From assembly GCF_002099195.1 (NCBI RefSeq), contig NZ_NBYX01000002.1, positions 1 to 64,000 on the forward strand: 64,000 nt of DNA, read 5' to 3'. The DNA is from Burkholderia puraquae. Its GTDB lineage: Bacteria > Pseudomonadota > Gammaproteobacteria > Burkholderiales > Burkholderiaceae. Shown here in pieces: positions 53,842 through 62,140 of this stretch (its first letter is position 1; each line of letters opens with the position of its first letter). A model generated the notes under the pieces. That model searched no databases, had not been told where the DNA came from, and saw only the letters and a list, made by a program, of their open reading frames with translations. The position numbers and the translations under genes are program-made.

Positions 53842-54312
53842 TTACATCGGCTTGACCACCATCAGGAAATAGACGGTCAGCATCGCGAAAAACGCCGGAT
53901 AGCCGAGCAGCTCCCAACGCTTCGCATAGCGCCAGTAGCGTTCCGGCAGCGCGGCATCGCCGTTCACATGAGCGAGCTTCGCCATCGCGGCCAGTTCGAC
54001 CTGCAGCCAGACGACCGGTAGCCAGCACACGCCGGCGATCGCATACAGCACGATCGACGCGACGAGCCACGGCGTATGCCACGGCCAGCCGGCCGTGTGC
54101 GCAAGCCAGAGCCCCGAAGCCGGCTGGAAGATCACGGCCGGCGTCGTGAACCACCAGTCCGCGCGCACCACGAGCCGCGACACGGCCGCGATCGCGGGCA
54201 CCGAGCGCGTGCGGTTCGCGAAGAACAGGTAGAACGCGGTGCCGAACCCCGTGCCGACCAGCAGCACCGAGGACAGGATGTGAAGCGCCTTGATGACGAG
54301 ATAAGTATTCAT
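53842..54312 (-). CDS. DUF2269 family membrane protein
   Basis: The 156-residue protein has four membrane helices of the DUF2269 family: LVIKALHILSSVLLVGTGFGTAFYLFFANRT with the conserved His in helix 1, ADWWFTTPAVIFQPASGLWLAH, and the end KRWELLGYPAFFAMLTVYFLMVVKPM. The family is related to CopD/HemJ and may bind haem through the helix-1 His. Its ATG overlaps the stop of the upstream SDR/DoxX gene (ATGA). The next gene downstream lies 93 bases away. Confidence 0.85.
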   Translation of the reverse strand: MNTYLVIKALHILSSVLLVGTGFGTAFYLFFANRTRSVPAIAAVSRLVVRADWWFTTPAVIFQPASGLWLAHTAGWPWHTPWLVASIVLYAIAGVCWLPVVWLQVELAAMAKLAHVNGDAALPERYWRYAKRWELLGYPAFFAMLTVYFLMVVKPM

Positions 54313-55628
54313 GCTTGTTCTTCTTCTGAAAAAAGGATCAACAGGATCGCGAGAATCGGCACGTTCTTGAGCACGGGGCCGAACGGTTCGGCGAGCAGGC
54401 CCGGCATCGTGACCGCAATGACGACCGAATATGCGACGATCAGCGCGGCTTGCGCGACCCACAGGCGGCGCGACGGCGCGGCGACGGTGGCGATGCCGAA
54501 CGCGAAGTCCAGCGCGCTGGCCGCATAGAGCGCGAGCAGCGCAGGCAGCCCGGCCAGGTGCGCAGGCGCGAGCAGGGCGAGGCTCGCGTGCAGCGGATGG
54601 ATGAATGCGCTGGCGATGGCCGTCCAGATCCATACGATCGCAAGCGCGCCCCGCAGCAGCGGACGGCGCCACATCGCGAGCGCGTCGCGGCGCAGCGCAG
54701 CGGCTTCCGCGCCGATAAAGCCGTCGATCCCGCGCGGCGGCCGGCCGAGCAGGGCCGTGACGGCGGCCGGATCGCCGGTGTTCCCGCCGCGCAGCATCGT
54801 CCACGTGTCGCGCGTGAAGATCGCGCCAGGCAGCGTGCCGAGCAACGCGGCCGCCGCGCCGGCCAGCGGGCCCGGCAATGCAATGCGGGCGGCCGGCGGA
54901 AACCCCAGCGCGGCGCGGTATCGGGCCAGCATCTCGCGATATTCGACTTCGTCGTTGCCGACCACGTCGATCACCCGGCTGCCGGCCGCCGGCGCATCGC
55001 CCGGTTCCACGACGAGCCGCACGACGACTTCGGCGAGATCGTCGACGTGCACGGGGCGCAGCCGTTGATGGCCACCCGCCGGCAGCACCTGCACGGGCAG
55101 GCTCGCGAGCATCCGGAACAACCGCGCGGACGCGCCGGCCGTGCCATAGACGAGCGCGGGACGCACGATCCGGAAGTCGATCGGCAGCGTCTGCAGGAAG
55201 CGATCGGCTGCGTACTTGCTCGCGAAGTAGCGTGTATCGCCACGCTCGACGCCGAGCGCCGAGATCTGGATCACCCGCCGCACGCCGGCGCGGCAGCACG
55301 CGGTGAAGAGCGCGCACGGCGCGGCGCGATGCACGGCGTCGAGCGTCGCGCCGCGTCGATCGGCGAGGATCCCGACCGCATTGATCACCACGTCGACGCC
55401 CTCCAGCCGCGCGAGCCACGCGTCGGGATCGACGTCGTTCGCGAAGTCGATCGCAACGTCGCACGGGCCGGCCGCGTGACGCACGCCGCGCAGCACGCGA
55501 TGGCCGCCGGCTTCGAGCTGCGCGCACAGTGCCCGCCCGATGAAGCCGTTCGCGCCGCACACGAGGACGGTCATGCTGCGCACCCCGGTGCAGCCATGCG
55601 GGCAGGTCGACGGCAAGACGGTGTTCAT
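54309..55628 (-). CDS. NAD(P)-binding SDR fused to a DoxX-like membrane domain
   Basis: The 439-residue protein starts with an atypical SDR (MTVLVCGANGFIGRALCAQLEAGG, VVINAVGILADRRG, IQISALGV, ASKYAADRFLQTLPIDFRIVRPALVYG) that resembles the ubiquinone-oxidoreductase-related NDUFA9 branch. From about residue 300 it becomes a four-helix DoxX-like membrane domain (LRGALAIVWIWTAIASAFIHPLHASLALL to LKNVPILAILLILFSEEEQA). I place the start at ATG 55628 because AGAGG lies six bases upstream. The alternative is ATG 55574, where the Rossmann strand begins. First gene of the four-gene operon under the GTTATTTCT operator. Confidence 0.78.
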   Translation of the reverse strand: MNTVLPSTCPHGCTGVRSMTVLVCGANGFIGRALCAQLEAGGHRVLRGVRHAAGPCDVAIDFANDVDPDAWLARLEGVDVVINAVGILADRRGATLDAVHRAAPCALFTACCRAGVRRVIQISALGVERGDTRYFASKYAADRFLQTLPIDFRIVRPALVYGTAGASARLFRMLASLPVQVLPAGGHQRLRPVHVDDLAEVVVRLVVEPGDAPAAGSRVIDVVGNDEVEYREMLARYRAALGFPPAARIALPGPLAGAAAALLGTLPGAIFTRDTWTMLRGGNTGDPAAVTALLGRPPRGIDGFIGAEAAALRRDALAMWRRPLLRGALAIVWIWTAIASAFIHPLHASLALLAPAHLAGLPALLALYAASALDFAFGIATVAAPSRRLWVAQAALIVAYSVVIAVTMPGLLAEPFGPVLKNVPILAILLILFSEEEQA

Positions 55629-55646
55629 TCTCATCCTCTATTTACA

Positions 55647-55672
55647 GTTATTTCTGTACAGACAGAAATAAC
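55647..55672. promoter_or_regulatory. GbsR operator, copy 1 (operon promoter)
   Basis: GTTATTTCTGT at 55647-55657 and ACAGAAATAAC at 55662-55672 are exact complements around ACAG. It overlaps the promoter of the four-gene operon, 19 bases before its start. The same sequence with the same GTTATTTCT-N8-AGAAATAAC spacing lies before the regulator gene. Confidence 0.85.
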
Positions 55673-55716
55673 AACCCCGAAAAAAGCGGGCTGGCTGCCC
55701 GCATTGCGCGTACCGC

Positions 55717-56250
55717 TTACTTCGACGGCTTGCGCCTGACCGTCTGGCTGATCTTCGCGCCGATGCCGAGCGCCTTCATCAGCGTATCGGGCTTGAGCCG
55801 CAGCATCTCGTCCGACCAGGTCGTGAGCGTCTCGACGAACTGCAGCGTGTCGCGGATGCGCTGCTCGGTCTCGCGGCTCTCGTTCGCGATCTCGGGATTC
55901 GTCAGGCAATCGCGCAGCACCGTGAGCGTCGGCTCGATCTCGCGCTGCCGCCGCCCTTCGACGATCAGCTTGAACAGTTCCCAGATGTCGGTCGACGTCT
56001 CGAAGTGGTCGCGGCGGTCGCCCAGCACATGCACGACCTTCGCGAGCCGCCACGCCTGCAGCTCCTTCAGGCTCGTGCTGACATTGGAGCGCGCAACGTT
56101 GAGCGTCTCGGCGATCTCGTCGGCCGCGACCGGCCGGCCGGCCAGATAGAGCAGCGCGTGGATCTGCGAGACGGTGCGGTTGACGCCCCACCGCGAGCCC
56201 ATTTCGCCCCAGTGGAGAATGAATCGTTCGGCAATCGGTGTGAGTTCCAT
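55717..56250 (-). CDS. GbsR/MarR family transcriptional regulator
   Basis: The 177-residue winged-helix protein carries ERFILHWGEMGSRWGVNRTVSQIHALLYLAGRPVAADEIAETLNVARSNVSTSLKELQAWRLAKVVHVLGDRRDHFE, the GbsR version of the MarR fold. A helical dimerisation tail follows and the basic end is KISQTVRRKPSK. GbsR itself is a choline-sensing repressor; this branch is more widespread and its effectors are unknown. It lies just upstream of the four-gene membrane/redox operon on the same strand. Identical operators precede both transcription units. Start 56250 (MELTPIAERF) fits the family. Confidence 0.87.
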   Translation of the reverse strand: MELTPIAERFILHWGEMGSRWGVNRTVSQIHALLYLAGRPVAADEIAETLNVARSNVSTSLKELQAWRLAKVVHVLGDRRDHFETSTDIWELFKLIVEGRRQREIEPTLTVLRDCLTNPEIANESRETEQRIRDTLQFVETLTTWSDEMLRLKPDTLMKALGIGAKISQTVRRKPSK

Positions 56251-56272
56251 GACGTGAAATTTAGGCATTTCA

Positions 56273-56298
56273 GTTATTTCTGTCAAGAGAGAAATAAC
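56273..56298. promoter_or_regulatory. GbsR operator, copy 2 (regulator promoter)
   Basis: GTTATTTCT at 56273-56281 and AGAAATAAC at 56290-56298 are exact complements with an eight-base spacer, just upstream of the regulator start. This matches copy 1 and indicates autoregulation. Confidence 0.8.
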
Positions 56299-56410
56299 CG
56301 GGCGATCCGCCCGGTTCCGGCCGCGCCCGCCCGCGATCGGCCGCATCCTTTACAATGCGCGGGATTTTTCCGATTTCAGGCCGTTTCCGCCTTTCTGACT
56401 AGAGGTTTCC

Positions 56411-57613
56411 ATGATCATCAAACCGCGCGTGCGTGGCTTCATCTGCGTGACGACTCATCCGGTCGGCTGCGAAGCCAACGTCAAGGAACAGATCGACTAC
56501 GTGACTTCGCACGGCCCGATCGCCAACGGCCCGAAAAAGGTGCTCGTGATCGGCGCGTCGACCGGTTACGGCCTCGCCGCCCGGATCTCGGCCGCCTTCG
56601 GCTCGGGCGCGGACACGCTCGGCGTGTTCTTCGAACGCGCCGGCAGCGAAACGAAGCCCGGCACGGCCGGCTGGTACAACAGCGCCGCGTTCGAGAAATT
56701 CGCCGCCGAAAAGGGGCACTATGCGCGCAGCATCAACGGCGACGCATTCTCCGACAAGGTGAAGCAGGTCACGATCGACACCATCAAGCAGGATCTCGGC
56801 AAGGTCGATCTCGTCGTCTACAGCCTCGCGGCACCGCGCCGCACGCATCCGAAGACGGGCGAAACCATCAGCTCGACGCTCAAGCCGATCGGCAAGACGG
56901 TCACGTTCCGCGGCCTCGACACCGACAAGGAAGTGATCCGCGACGTCACGCTCGAACCGGCGACGCAGGAAGAGATCGACGGCACCGTCGCCGTGATGGG
57001 CGGCGAGGACTGGCAGATGTGGATCGACGCGCTCGATGAAGCCGGCGTGCTGGCCGACGGCGCGAAGACGACCGCGTTCACGTACCTCGGCGAGCAGATC
57101 ACGCACGACATCTACTGGAACGGCTCGATCGGCGAAGCGAAGAAGGATCTCGACAAGAAAGTGCTGTCGATCCGCGACAAGCTGGCCGCGCACGGCGGCG
57201 ACGCGCGCGTGTCGGTGCTGAAGGCCGTCGTCACGCAGGCCAGCTCGGCCATTCCGATGATGCCGCTGTACCTGTCGCTGCTGTTCAAGACGATGAAGGA
57301 AACCGGCACGCACGAAGGCTGCATCGAGCAGGTGTACGGCCTGTTCAAGGACAGCCTGTACGGCGCGACGCCGCACGTCGACGAAGAAGGCCGCCTGCGT
57401 GCGGACTACAAGGAGCTCGATCCGCAGGTGCAGGCGAAGGTCGTCGCGCAGTGGAACCACGTGACGAACGAGAACCTGTACGAGCTGACCGACTTCACCG
57501 GCTACAAGACCGACTTCCTGCGCCTGTTCGGCTTCGAGATCGCCGGTGTCGACTACGACGCGGACGTGAACCCGGACGTGAAGATCCCGGGCATCATCGA
57601 CACCACCGTCTGA
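56411..57613 (+). CDS. fabV: trans-2-enoyl-CoA/ACP reductase FabV
   Basis: The 400-residue NADH-dependent enoyl reductase completes the fatty-acid elongation cycle. It shows the long-spaced SDR active site Y-x8-K, with Tyr235 and Lys244 in [12 protein letters not shown], the Rossmann loop GASTGYG (48-54) and the FabV start [30 protein letters not shown]. FabV is naturally insensitive to triclosan, unlike FabI. Length and motifs are complete. It has its own promoter region and a strong hairpin after it. Confidence 0.96.
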   Translation: MIIKPRVRGFICVTTHPVGCEANVKEQIDYVTSHGPIANGPKKVLVIGASTGYGLAARISAAFGSGADTLGVFFERAGSETKPGTAGWYNSAAFEKFAAEKGHYARSINGDAFSDKVKQVTIDTIKQDLGKVDLVVYSLAAPRRTHPKTGETISSTLKPIGKTVTFRGLDTDKEVIRDVTLEPATQEEIDGTVAVMGGEDWQMWIDALDEAGVLADGAKTTAFTYLGEQITHDIYWNGSIGEAKKDLDKKVLSIRDKLAAHGGDARVSVLKAVVTQASSAIPMMPLYLSLLFKTMKETGTHEGCIEQVYGLFKDSLYGATPHVDEEGRLRADYKELDPQVQAKVVAQWNHVTNENLYELTDFTGYKTDFLRLFGFEIAGVDYDADVNPDVKIPGIIDTTV

Positions 57614-57621
57614 CGATGCTG

Positions 57622-57659
57622 CCCGCCACCCGCGCCGTGCGTACGGCGCGGGTGGCGGG
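57622..57659 (+). terminator. 17-pair hairpin between fabV and the convergent SDR gene
   Basis: Positions 57622-57638 pair perfectly with 57643-57659 around a GCGT loop. There is no T-run, but stem stability and the position nine bases past the fabV stop, in front of a convergent gene, favour termination in both directions. Confidence 0.7.
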
Positions 57660-57677
57660 TTCGAGATTCCGGCTGCG

Positions 57678-58382
57678 TCAGCGCTGCGCCGGTTCTTCCA
57701 GATAGACGCCCGCCGACAGCGTGGCCTTCACGTGCCGCGTGAGTTCGTCGGTGGACACCTCTTCCGCACCCGCCTCGATCGCGTCGTACGCCTGGCGCAC
57801 GACGTCGGCCGGCGTCGCTTTCGGCACGTCGAGGCCGGCCGTCAGGTCGGTATCGATGAAGCCGGCATGCAGCCCGACGACCTGCGTGCGCTGCTCGCGC
57901 AGCGAATGGCGCAGCCCGTTGGTCAGCGCCCACGCGGCCGATTTCGATACGCCGTAGCCCGACAGGATCGGCCGGTTCACCCAGCTCGCGACCGACAGGA
58001 TGTTCAGGATCGCGCCGCCGCCATGGCTGGCGAGGATGCCCGCGAACGCGCGCGACATCGCCAGCATCCCGAACACGTTGGTTTCGAAGTGATCGCGCAA
58101 CGCATCGGCCGCACCGTCGTCCGTCAGGCTGCCGAGCCGCGCAATGCCCGCGTTGTTGATCAGCAGCGTGACGTCGCGCGCCGCGTCGGCCGCCGCGGCG
58201 ACGGCCGACGGATCGGTCACGTCGAGCTTCACCGGCACGACGCCCGGCAGCGTCACGGTGGCCGGATCACGCGCCGCCGCATAGACCTTGCGCGCCCCTC
58301 TTGCGAGCGCCTGCTTCGCAAACTCGAGCCCGAGCCCGCGATTCGCGCCCGTGACGAACACCACTGCACCTTCGATCTTCAT
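57678..58382 (-). CDS. SDR family oxidoreductase
   Basis: The 234-residue short-chain dehydrogenase has TGANRGLGLEFAKQAL (residues 11 on), NNAGIARLG, the serine of NILSVASWV and the catalytic YGVSK. The pattern YAAARDP after strand 2 suggests NADP(H). It is divergent from a TetR gene, with two near-identical dyads between, so that regulator very likely controls it. The substrate is unknown; such pairs often deal with reactive carbonyls. Confidence 0.88.
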   Translation of the reverse strand: MKIEGAVVFVTGANRGLGLEFAKQALARGARKVYAAARDPATVTLPGVVPVKLDVTDPSAVAAAADAARDVTLLINNAGIARLGSLTDDGAADALRDHFETNVFGMLAMSRAFAGILASHGGGAILNILSVASWVNRPILSGYGVSKSAAWALTNGLRHSLREQRTQVVGLHAGFIDTDLTAGLDVPKATPADVVRQAYDAIEAGAEEVSTDELTRHVKATLSAGVYLEEPAQR

Positions 58383-58607
58383 GATTGTTCCTATCGCATG
58401 ATGAATCGCATGCACGCCGGCTCGCCGCGCGCGTGAGATCCGGTGGAAAACCAGGCTGCCATTGCGTACCGAACCGTTGCACCGCCGCCGGCAGACGGCG
58501 AGCCGCCCGCTGCCCGCGCCCCGCCGGCGCCAAAGACTCCGACCGATTGCCATCCGGTGCTCCGGCAGTGGCTTTGCACCCTCCGCCAAGTCGGCTACAC
58601 TCGATGT

Positions 58608-58625
58608 CAATGTCGATCACCATTG
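58608..58625. promoter_or_regulatory. TetR operator, copy 1
   Basis: CAATG at 58608-58612 and CATTG at 58621-58625 enclose an eight-base spacer. The site is near-identical to the one 56 bases downstream; 18-base windows differ at a single position. Confidence 0.65.
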
Positions 58626-58663
58626 TCTTTGCGGTGCATTGTGTTCGCGCAGCCCGGGCATGT

Positions 58664-58681
58664 CAATGGCGATCACCATTG
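58664..58681. promoter_or_regulatory. TetR operator, copy 2
   Basis: CAATGGCGATCACCATTG is an 18-bp palindrome with one mismatched pair, 43 bases before the TetR start. Together with copy 1 it brackets the divergent promoter region of the TetR and SDR genes. Confidence 0.75.
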
Positions 58682-58723
58682 TGATTTCCAATCGGTGCGA
58701 TCGGCAAAATCAGGGAGGGATCT

Positions 58724-59308
58724 ATGGGTGTGTCAAGACAGCAGGCTGCCGAGAACCGGAGCGCGATCGTCGCGGCCGCCGAGCGGCTGTTCCGCGTGCG
58801 CGGCGTCGACGCGGTGGGGCTCACGGAGCTGATGAAGGAAGCCGGCTTCACGCAGGGCGGCTTCTACAACCACTTCAAGTCGAAAGACGCGCTGGTTGCC
58901 GAGGTGATGGACAAGGCCATGCAGGACCGCGCGGATTCGCCGAACGCCGAGAGTCTCGACGCGCAGGTGGCGTTGTACCTGTCGGCCGCGCATCGCGACA
59001 ACGTCGAGGCCGGATGCCCGCTGTCGGGTTTCGCGGGCGACGCGCCGCGACTGACCGATGCGGCGCGAGCGTGCTATGCGCACGGGCTCGCCACGTATCT
59101 CGATCGGCTGGAACGGATGGTGGCCACGGCAGGCGCGACGCCGGCGCAGACGCGTCGTGACGCGATCGCAGCCTTCAGCCAGATGGTCGGCGCGCTCGTA
59201 CTGTCGCGCGCGATCGCGGGCACCGATCCCGCGCTGGCCGACGAGATCCTCGCAGCAGGGCGGGACACGCTCGTCGACGGGCGCGACGATCCGGGCGTAA
59301 TCGCGTAA
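58724..59308 (+). CDS. TetR/AcrR family transcriptional regulator
   Basis: The 194-residue regulator carries the helix-turn-helix ENRSAIVAAAERLFRVRGVDAVGLTELMKEAGFTQGGFYNHFKSKDALVAEVM. The C-terminal domain has a Cys in EAGCPLSGFAGDAPRLTDAARACYAHGL, like the NemR/DhaR type that senses electrophiles through cysteine. AGGGAGGG precedes ATG 58724. It is divergent from an SDR gene. The doubled dyad between the two suggests repression of both. Confidence 0.88.
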   Translation: MGVSRQQAAENRSAIVAAAERLFRVRGVDAVGLTELMKEAGFTQGGFYNHFKSKDALVAEVMDKAMQDRADSPNAESLDAQVALYLSAAHRDNVEAGCPLSGFAGDAPRLTDAARACYAHGLATYLDRLERMVATAGATPAQTRRDAIAAFSQMVGALVLSRAIAGTDPALADEILAAGRDTLVDGRDDPGVIA

Positions 59309-59384
59309 TGGCGTGTCGGCTTGCGCGGCGTGTTGGTGTGCGGCGGGCGCGGCGGCGCTTCAGCGACTTGCCCCGCTATTCGAC

Positions 59385-59963
59385 CTATTTGACCGCCCGC
59401 GCGGCCTCCCACAGCTGCTGCCCGCCGAGCGCCGCATGCCACGCATCGAAGCGCGTGCGCCACGATTCGAACGGCTCCGCCAGCGGACGGCGCGGATCGT
59501 CGCTGAGCGAATACGCCATTCCTTCGATCAGCCAGCGCGGCTTGGTCGCGACGGCCAGGTTGCCGAGCACTTCCGCCTGGCGGTGATGGATCAGCTCGTG
59601 CGCGAGAAAGTAGGTCTGCCAGCCGCGCGGTGCGACGACCACGCCGAAATTCCCGAGCGTCAGCGCCGCGCGCTGGCCGAGGCCGAATGCATCGGCGCAC
59701 GCCCGCGTCGAACAGAACACGACGCGCGGCGCTGCCTGGAATGCACCGACGGCTGCCGCCGCGCGCGCATAGCCATCACGATAGAGTTGCCGCGCATCGC
59801 CGAGCTTCGCGGCATCGTCCGTGCAGATGTCGTCGCTCGGGCACGACACGCCGGGGATCAGCGCGGGCGCGACGACGCGCAGCGGCTTGACGAGCGCATA
59901 CGCGGCAATCGGCAATGCGACGAGCAGGCCCGTGAGGGCGAAAGCAACATGGGAGCGTTTCAT
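59385..59963 (-). CDS. membrane-anchored or exported protein with an HExxH zinc-peptidase motif
   Basis: The 192-residue protein has an N-terminal hydrophobic segment (residues 6-24) that may be a signal or anchor. The zinc-binding motif HELIH lies at residues 122-126, followed by HRQAE and, 20 residues on, EGMAYSLSDDP, which could give the third ligand of a gluzincin-like site. Four cysteines near 41-90 suggest disulfides. I do not know the family. A periplasmic metallopeptidase is a fair guess. It precedes convergent sequence and lies near the YhfC-type gene on the same strand. Confidence 0.7.
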   Translation of the reverse strand: MKRSHVAFALTGLLVALPIAAYALVKPLRVVAPALIPGVSCPSDDICTDDAAKLGDARQLYRDGYARAAAAVGAFQAAPRVVFCSTRACADAFGLGQRAALTLGNFGVVVAPRGWQTYFLAHELIHHRQAEVLGNLAVATKPRWLIEGMAYSLSDDPRRPLAEPFESWRTRFDAWHAALGGQQLWEAARAVK

Positions 59964-60242
59964 CGAGGCGGTGGTTCCGGGGTGTTCTGCTGGTGTTGTC
60001 CTGCGTGAATATATCGTCCGGCGACGATGCCGGCCCCGTTCTTCCTTCCGGCCAGAACCAGCCGTCACGATCCATCCTTCCGCTGCAGCACAGACAATTC
60101 CAATCGGATTTTCAACCCGATGGCGGCTGCATTCGTCACCGCCGGTAGCGTCTTGAGCCGCGCCAGCCGTTATCGAGCCGGAGAATGGCCGGCCAACCGC
60201 TGACCGAACCGCGCCGCGCCCGGCTGAAACGGGCCGCACACA

Positions 60243-61028
60243 TCACGCGGCGCGCTCCGTGCTCACGTCGCCGGCGCCCGCCCCTCGGCGGCTCCAGCGT
60301 ATTCCCAGCCACAGAAGCGCGACACTGCACACGAACAGGAGCACCTCGACCAGCACGGTATCGACATGCCAGTATCGCGTCAGCAGGACGGCAGCGAGGT
60401 CGAACATGAAATGGAGCGCGATCGCACACGCGAGCCAGCGTTTCGTCCCGCGTACGAACGCCTGCAGCACGATCAGCGACAGCCCCACATGCGCGGCCAT
60501 GGCGCTCGCGCGCTCGAACAGCGCGAGCAACGGCGACGCGAGCGTCATGCCGGCGAACTGCGACCCGATCAGCGACTGCGTGCCGGCCGACACGACGACG
60601 CCCGCATGCGCGAGCAGGTAGCCGGTGCCGAGCACGACAAACCCGGCGCCGACCAGCAGCATCGCCTCCAGCCCGCCATGCCCGAGCCCGAGCATCACGG
60701 CCGTTTGCGGGTCGTGCCGCTTCGGCAGCAGATACCGGAACGCGACCCAGCGCCCGCATTCCTCGAAGAGCCCGGCCGTCAGCGCCGCGAACACGAGCAT
60801 CGGCACACGCCAGCGCGGATCGGTCCCGAGCCAGTGGAACAGCGGTATCTGCCACGACAGGCGCAGCACCGGCTGGAACACGAAAAAGATCAGCATGCCG
60901 TAGAAGAACACGCGCAACGGAACCTGCGTGCGGCGCCGCCATGCGATCGCGAGCAACGCCGGCACGATCAGCGCCACGACACCCGCCGCGAGCGTGAGGA
61001 ACAAGAGCAACGGAGCGACGGGATGCAT
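60243..61028 (-). CDS. YhfC family intramembrane protease-like protein
   Basis: The 261-residue protein has about seven to eight membrane helices. The YhfC/PrsW-related glutamic pattern is visible as AALTAGLFEECGRWVAFRYLL (Glu89, Glu90) and GLGHGGLEAMLL (His117, Glu121), with a later HFMFDLAAVL. These positions match the CPBP/PrsW-like intramembrane protease active site. No substrate is known. Its start lies 11 bases from the end of the GNAT gene on the same strand, so the two are co-transcribed. Confidence 0.8.
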   Translation of the reverse strand: MHPVAPLLLFLTLAAGVVALIVPALLAIAWRRRTQVPLRVFFYGMLIFFVFQPVLRLSWQIPLFHWLGTDPRWRVPMLVFAALTAGLFEECGRWVAFRYLLPKRHDPQTAVMLGLGHGGLEAMLLVGAGFVVLGTGYLLAHAGVVVSAGTQSLIGSQFAGMTLASPLLALFERASAMAAHVGLSLIVLQAFVRGTKRWLACAIALHFMFDLAAVLLTRYWHVDTVLVEVLLFVCSVALLWLGIRWSRRGAGAGDVSTERAA

Positions 61029-61039
61029 GACGGATGCCG

Positions 61040-61570
61040 TTACGCCAGCTGCTTGTGGAAATACGTCGTCGCGCAGCGCGTGCCGTCGGGCATCAGCGCA
61101 TAGTTCGGCACGACGCCGACACGCTGCCAGCCGGCCCGCTCGTACAGGCGCTCGGCGTCGCCGCCCGTCACGGTGTCGAGCACGAGCACGCTCTTGCCGG
61201 CGTCGCGCGCGGCTGCATCGGCCGCCGCCATCAGCCGCGCGGCGATGCCCTGCCGGCGCGCGCGCCGCGACACGAGCATCTTCGCGATATCCGCGCGATG
61301 CGGCTGGTTCTCGGGCTGTGCGGTCACGACCTGCACGGTGCCGACGATCCGGCCGGCCGCGTCCTCGGCAACGAGCAGGATGCGCTCGCCCTTCGCGACG
61401 CCGTCGGCGACGTCGTTCCAGAACGCGACGGCGGTCGGCCGCTCGATCGGCAACATGAAGCTGACGGACGCGCCGCCCTCGACGCAATCGATCAGCACGT
61501 CGGCCAGCGCATCGACGCAGGTCTTCGCTTCGCCCGCGTCGACGCGACGGACGGTAACGGATTCGGTCAT
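61040..61570 (-). CDS. GNAT family N-acetyltransferase
   Basis: The 176-residue protein carries the GNAT motif A as ADIAKMLVSRRARRQGIAARLMAAADAAARD (R-R-x-G-x-A loop), preceded by IVGTVQVVTAQPENQ. The end is VLDTVTGGDAERLYERAGWQRVGVVPNYAL, close to proteins that acetylate small antibiotics or amines. The start at 61570 gives the family N-terminus (VTVRRVDAGEA). It is first in a two-gene unit with the YhfC-type gene. Confidence 0.87.
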   Translation of the reverse strand: MTESVTVRRVDAGEAKTCVDALADVLIDCVEGGASVSFMLPIERPTAVAFWNDVADGVAKGERILLVAEDAAGRIVGTVQVVTAQPENQPHRADIAKMLVSRRARRQGIAARLMAAADAAARDAGKSVLVLDTVTGGDAERLYERAGWQRVGVVPNYALMPDGTRCATTYFHKQLA

Positions 61571-61766
61571 GCCATCCCCGGTAGTGAGGTGGGCCGCACG
61601 CGCGGGTTCGGCGTGCGGCCGGATCGGAAAGAGCGCCGCCCGGTCGTCGCATCTCGCACAACGGTGGCAGGCGCGCGGCAACGCCGCAGCCGATCGGCGC
61701 GCGTTACCGCCCCATCATCCTACGCGACGAAAACTTCCGTTGCATCGCCGTTCGCCTCTCCTATAC

Positions 61767-61782
61767 TTAGCCGCATGGCTAA
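61767..61782. promoter_or_regulatory. ArsR operator overlapping the start codon
   Basis: TTAGCC at 61767-61772 and GGCTAA at 61777-61782 form a perfect inverted repeat around GCAT. The repeat covers the ATG of the ArsR gene, a good place for autorepression. Confidence 0.6.
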
Positions 61783-62140
61783 CTCTCAACCCGGCATCAG
61801 CGACGTCTTCCACGCCCTCGCCGATCCAACGCGCTGCGCGATCGTCAGCGCGCTCGGTCACGGCGAACGGACCGTCTCCGCGCTGGCCGCGCCGTTCGAC
61901 ATGGCGCTGCCGTCGTTCATGAAGCACGTCGCGGTGCTCGAGCGCAGCGGCCTCGTGCAGACCCGGAAAGCCGGCCGCTCGCGCACCTGCACGCTGGTCG
62001 GCAGCCGGCTCACCGAGGCCGAGGCATGGCTCGCCGAGCAGCGCGCGCTGTGGGAAGCACGATCCGATCGTCTCGTCGAATGCGTCGAACGCCATCACCA
62101 GGAGGAGCACGATGTCAGCCAGCCCCGTCGAACCCGCTGA
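61775..62140 (+). CDS. ArsR family transcriptional regulator
   Basis: The 121-residue protein has the winged helix ISDVFHALADPTRCAIVSALGHGERTVSALAAPFDMALPSFMKHVAVLERSGLVQTRKAGRSRTCTL. It belongs to the branch that pairs with AHSA1/SRPBCC genes; the metal-binding ELCVCD motif of true ArsR is absent. The end overlaps the next gene by 29 bases, so the two are translated as a unit. It probably represses this operon in response to an organic ligand handled by the SRPBCC partner. Confidence 0.88.
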   Translation: MANSQPGISDVFHALADPTRCAIVSALGHGERTVSALAAPFDMALPSFMKHVAVLERSGLVQTRKAGRSRTCTLVGSRLTEAEAWLAEQRALWEARSDRLVECVERHHQEEHDVSQPRRTR

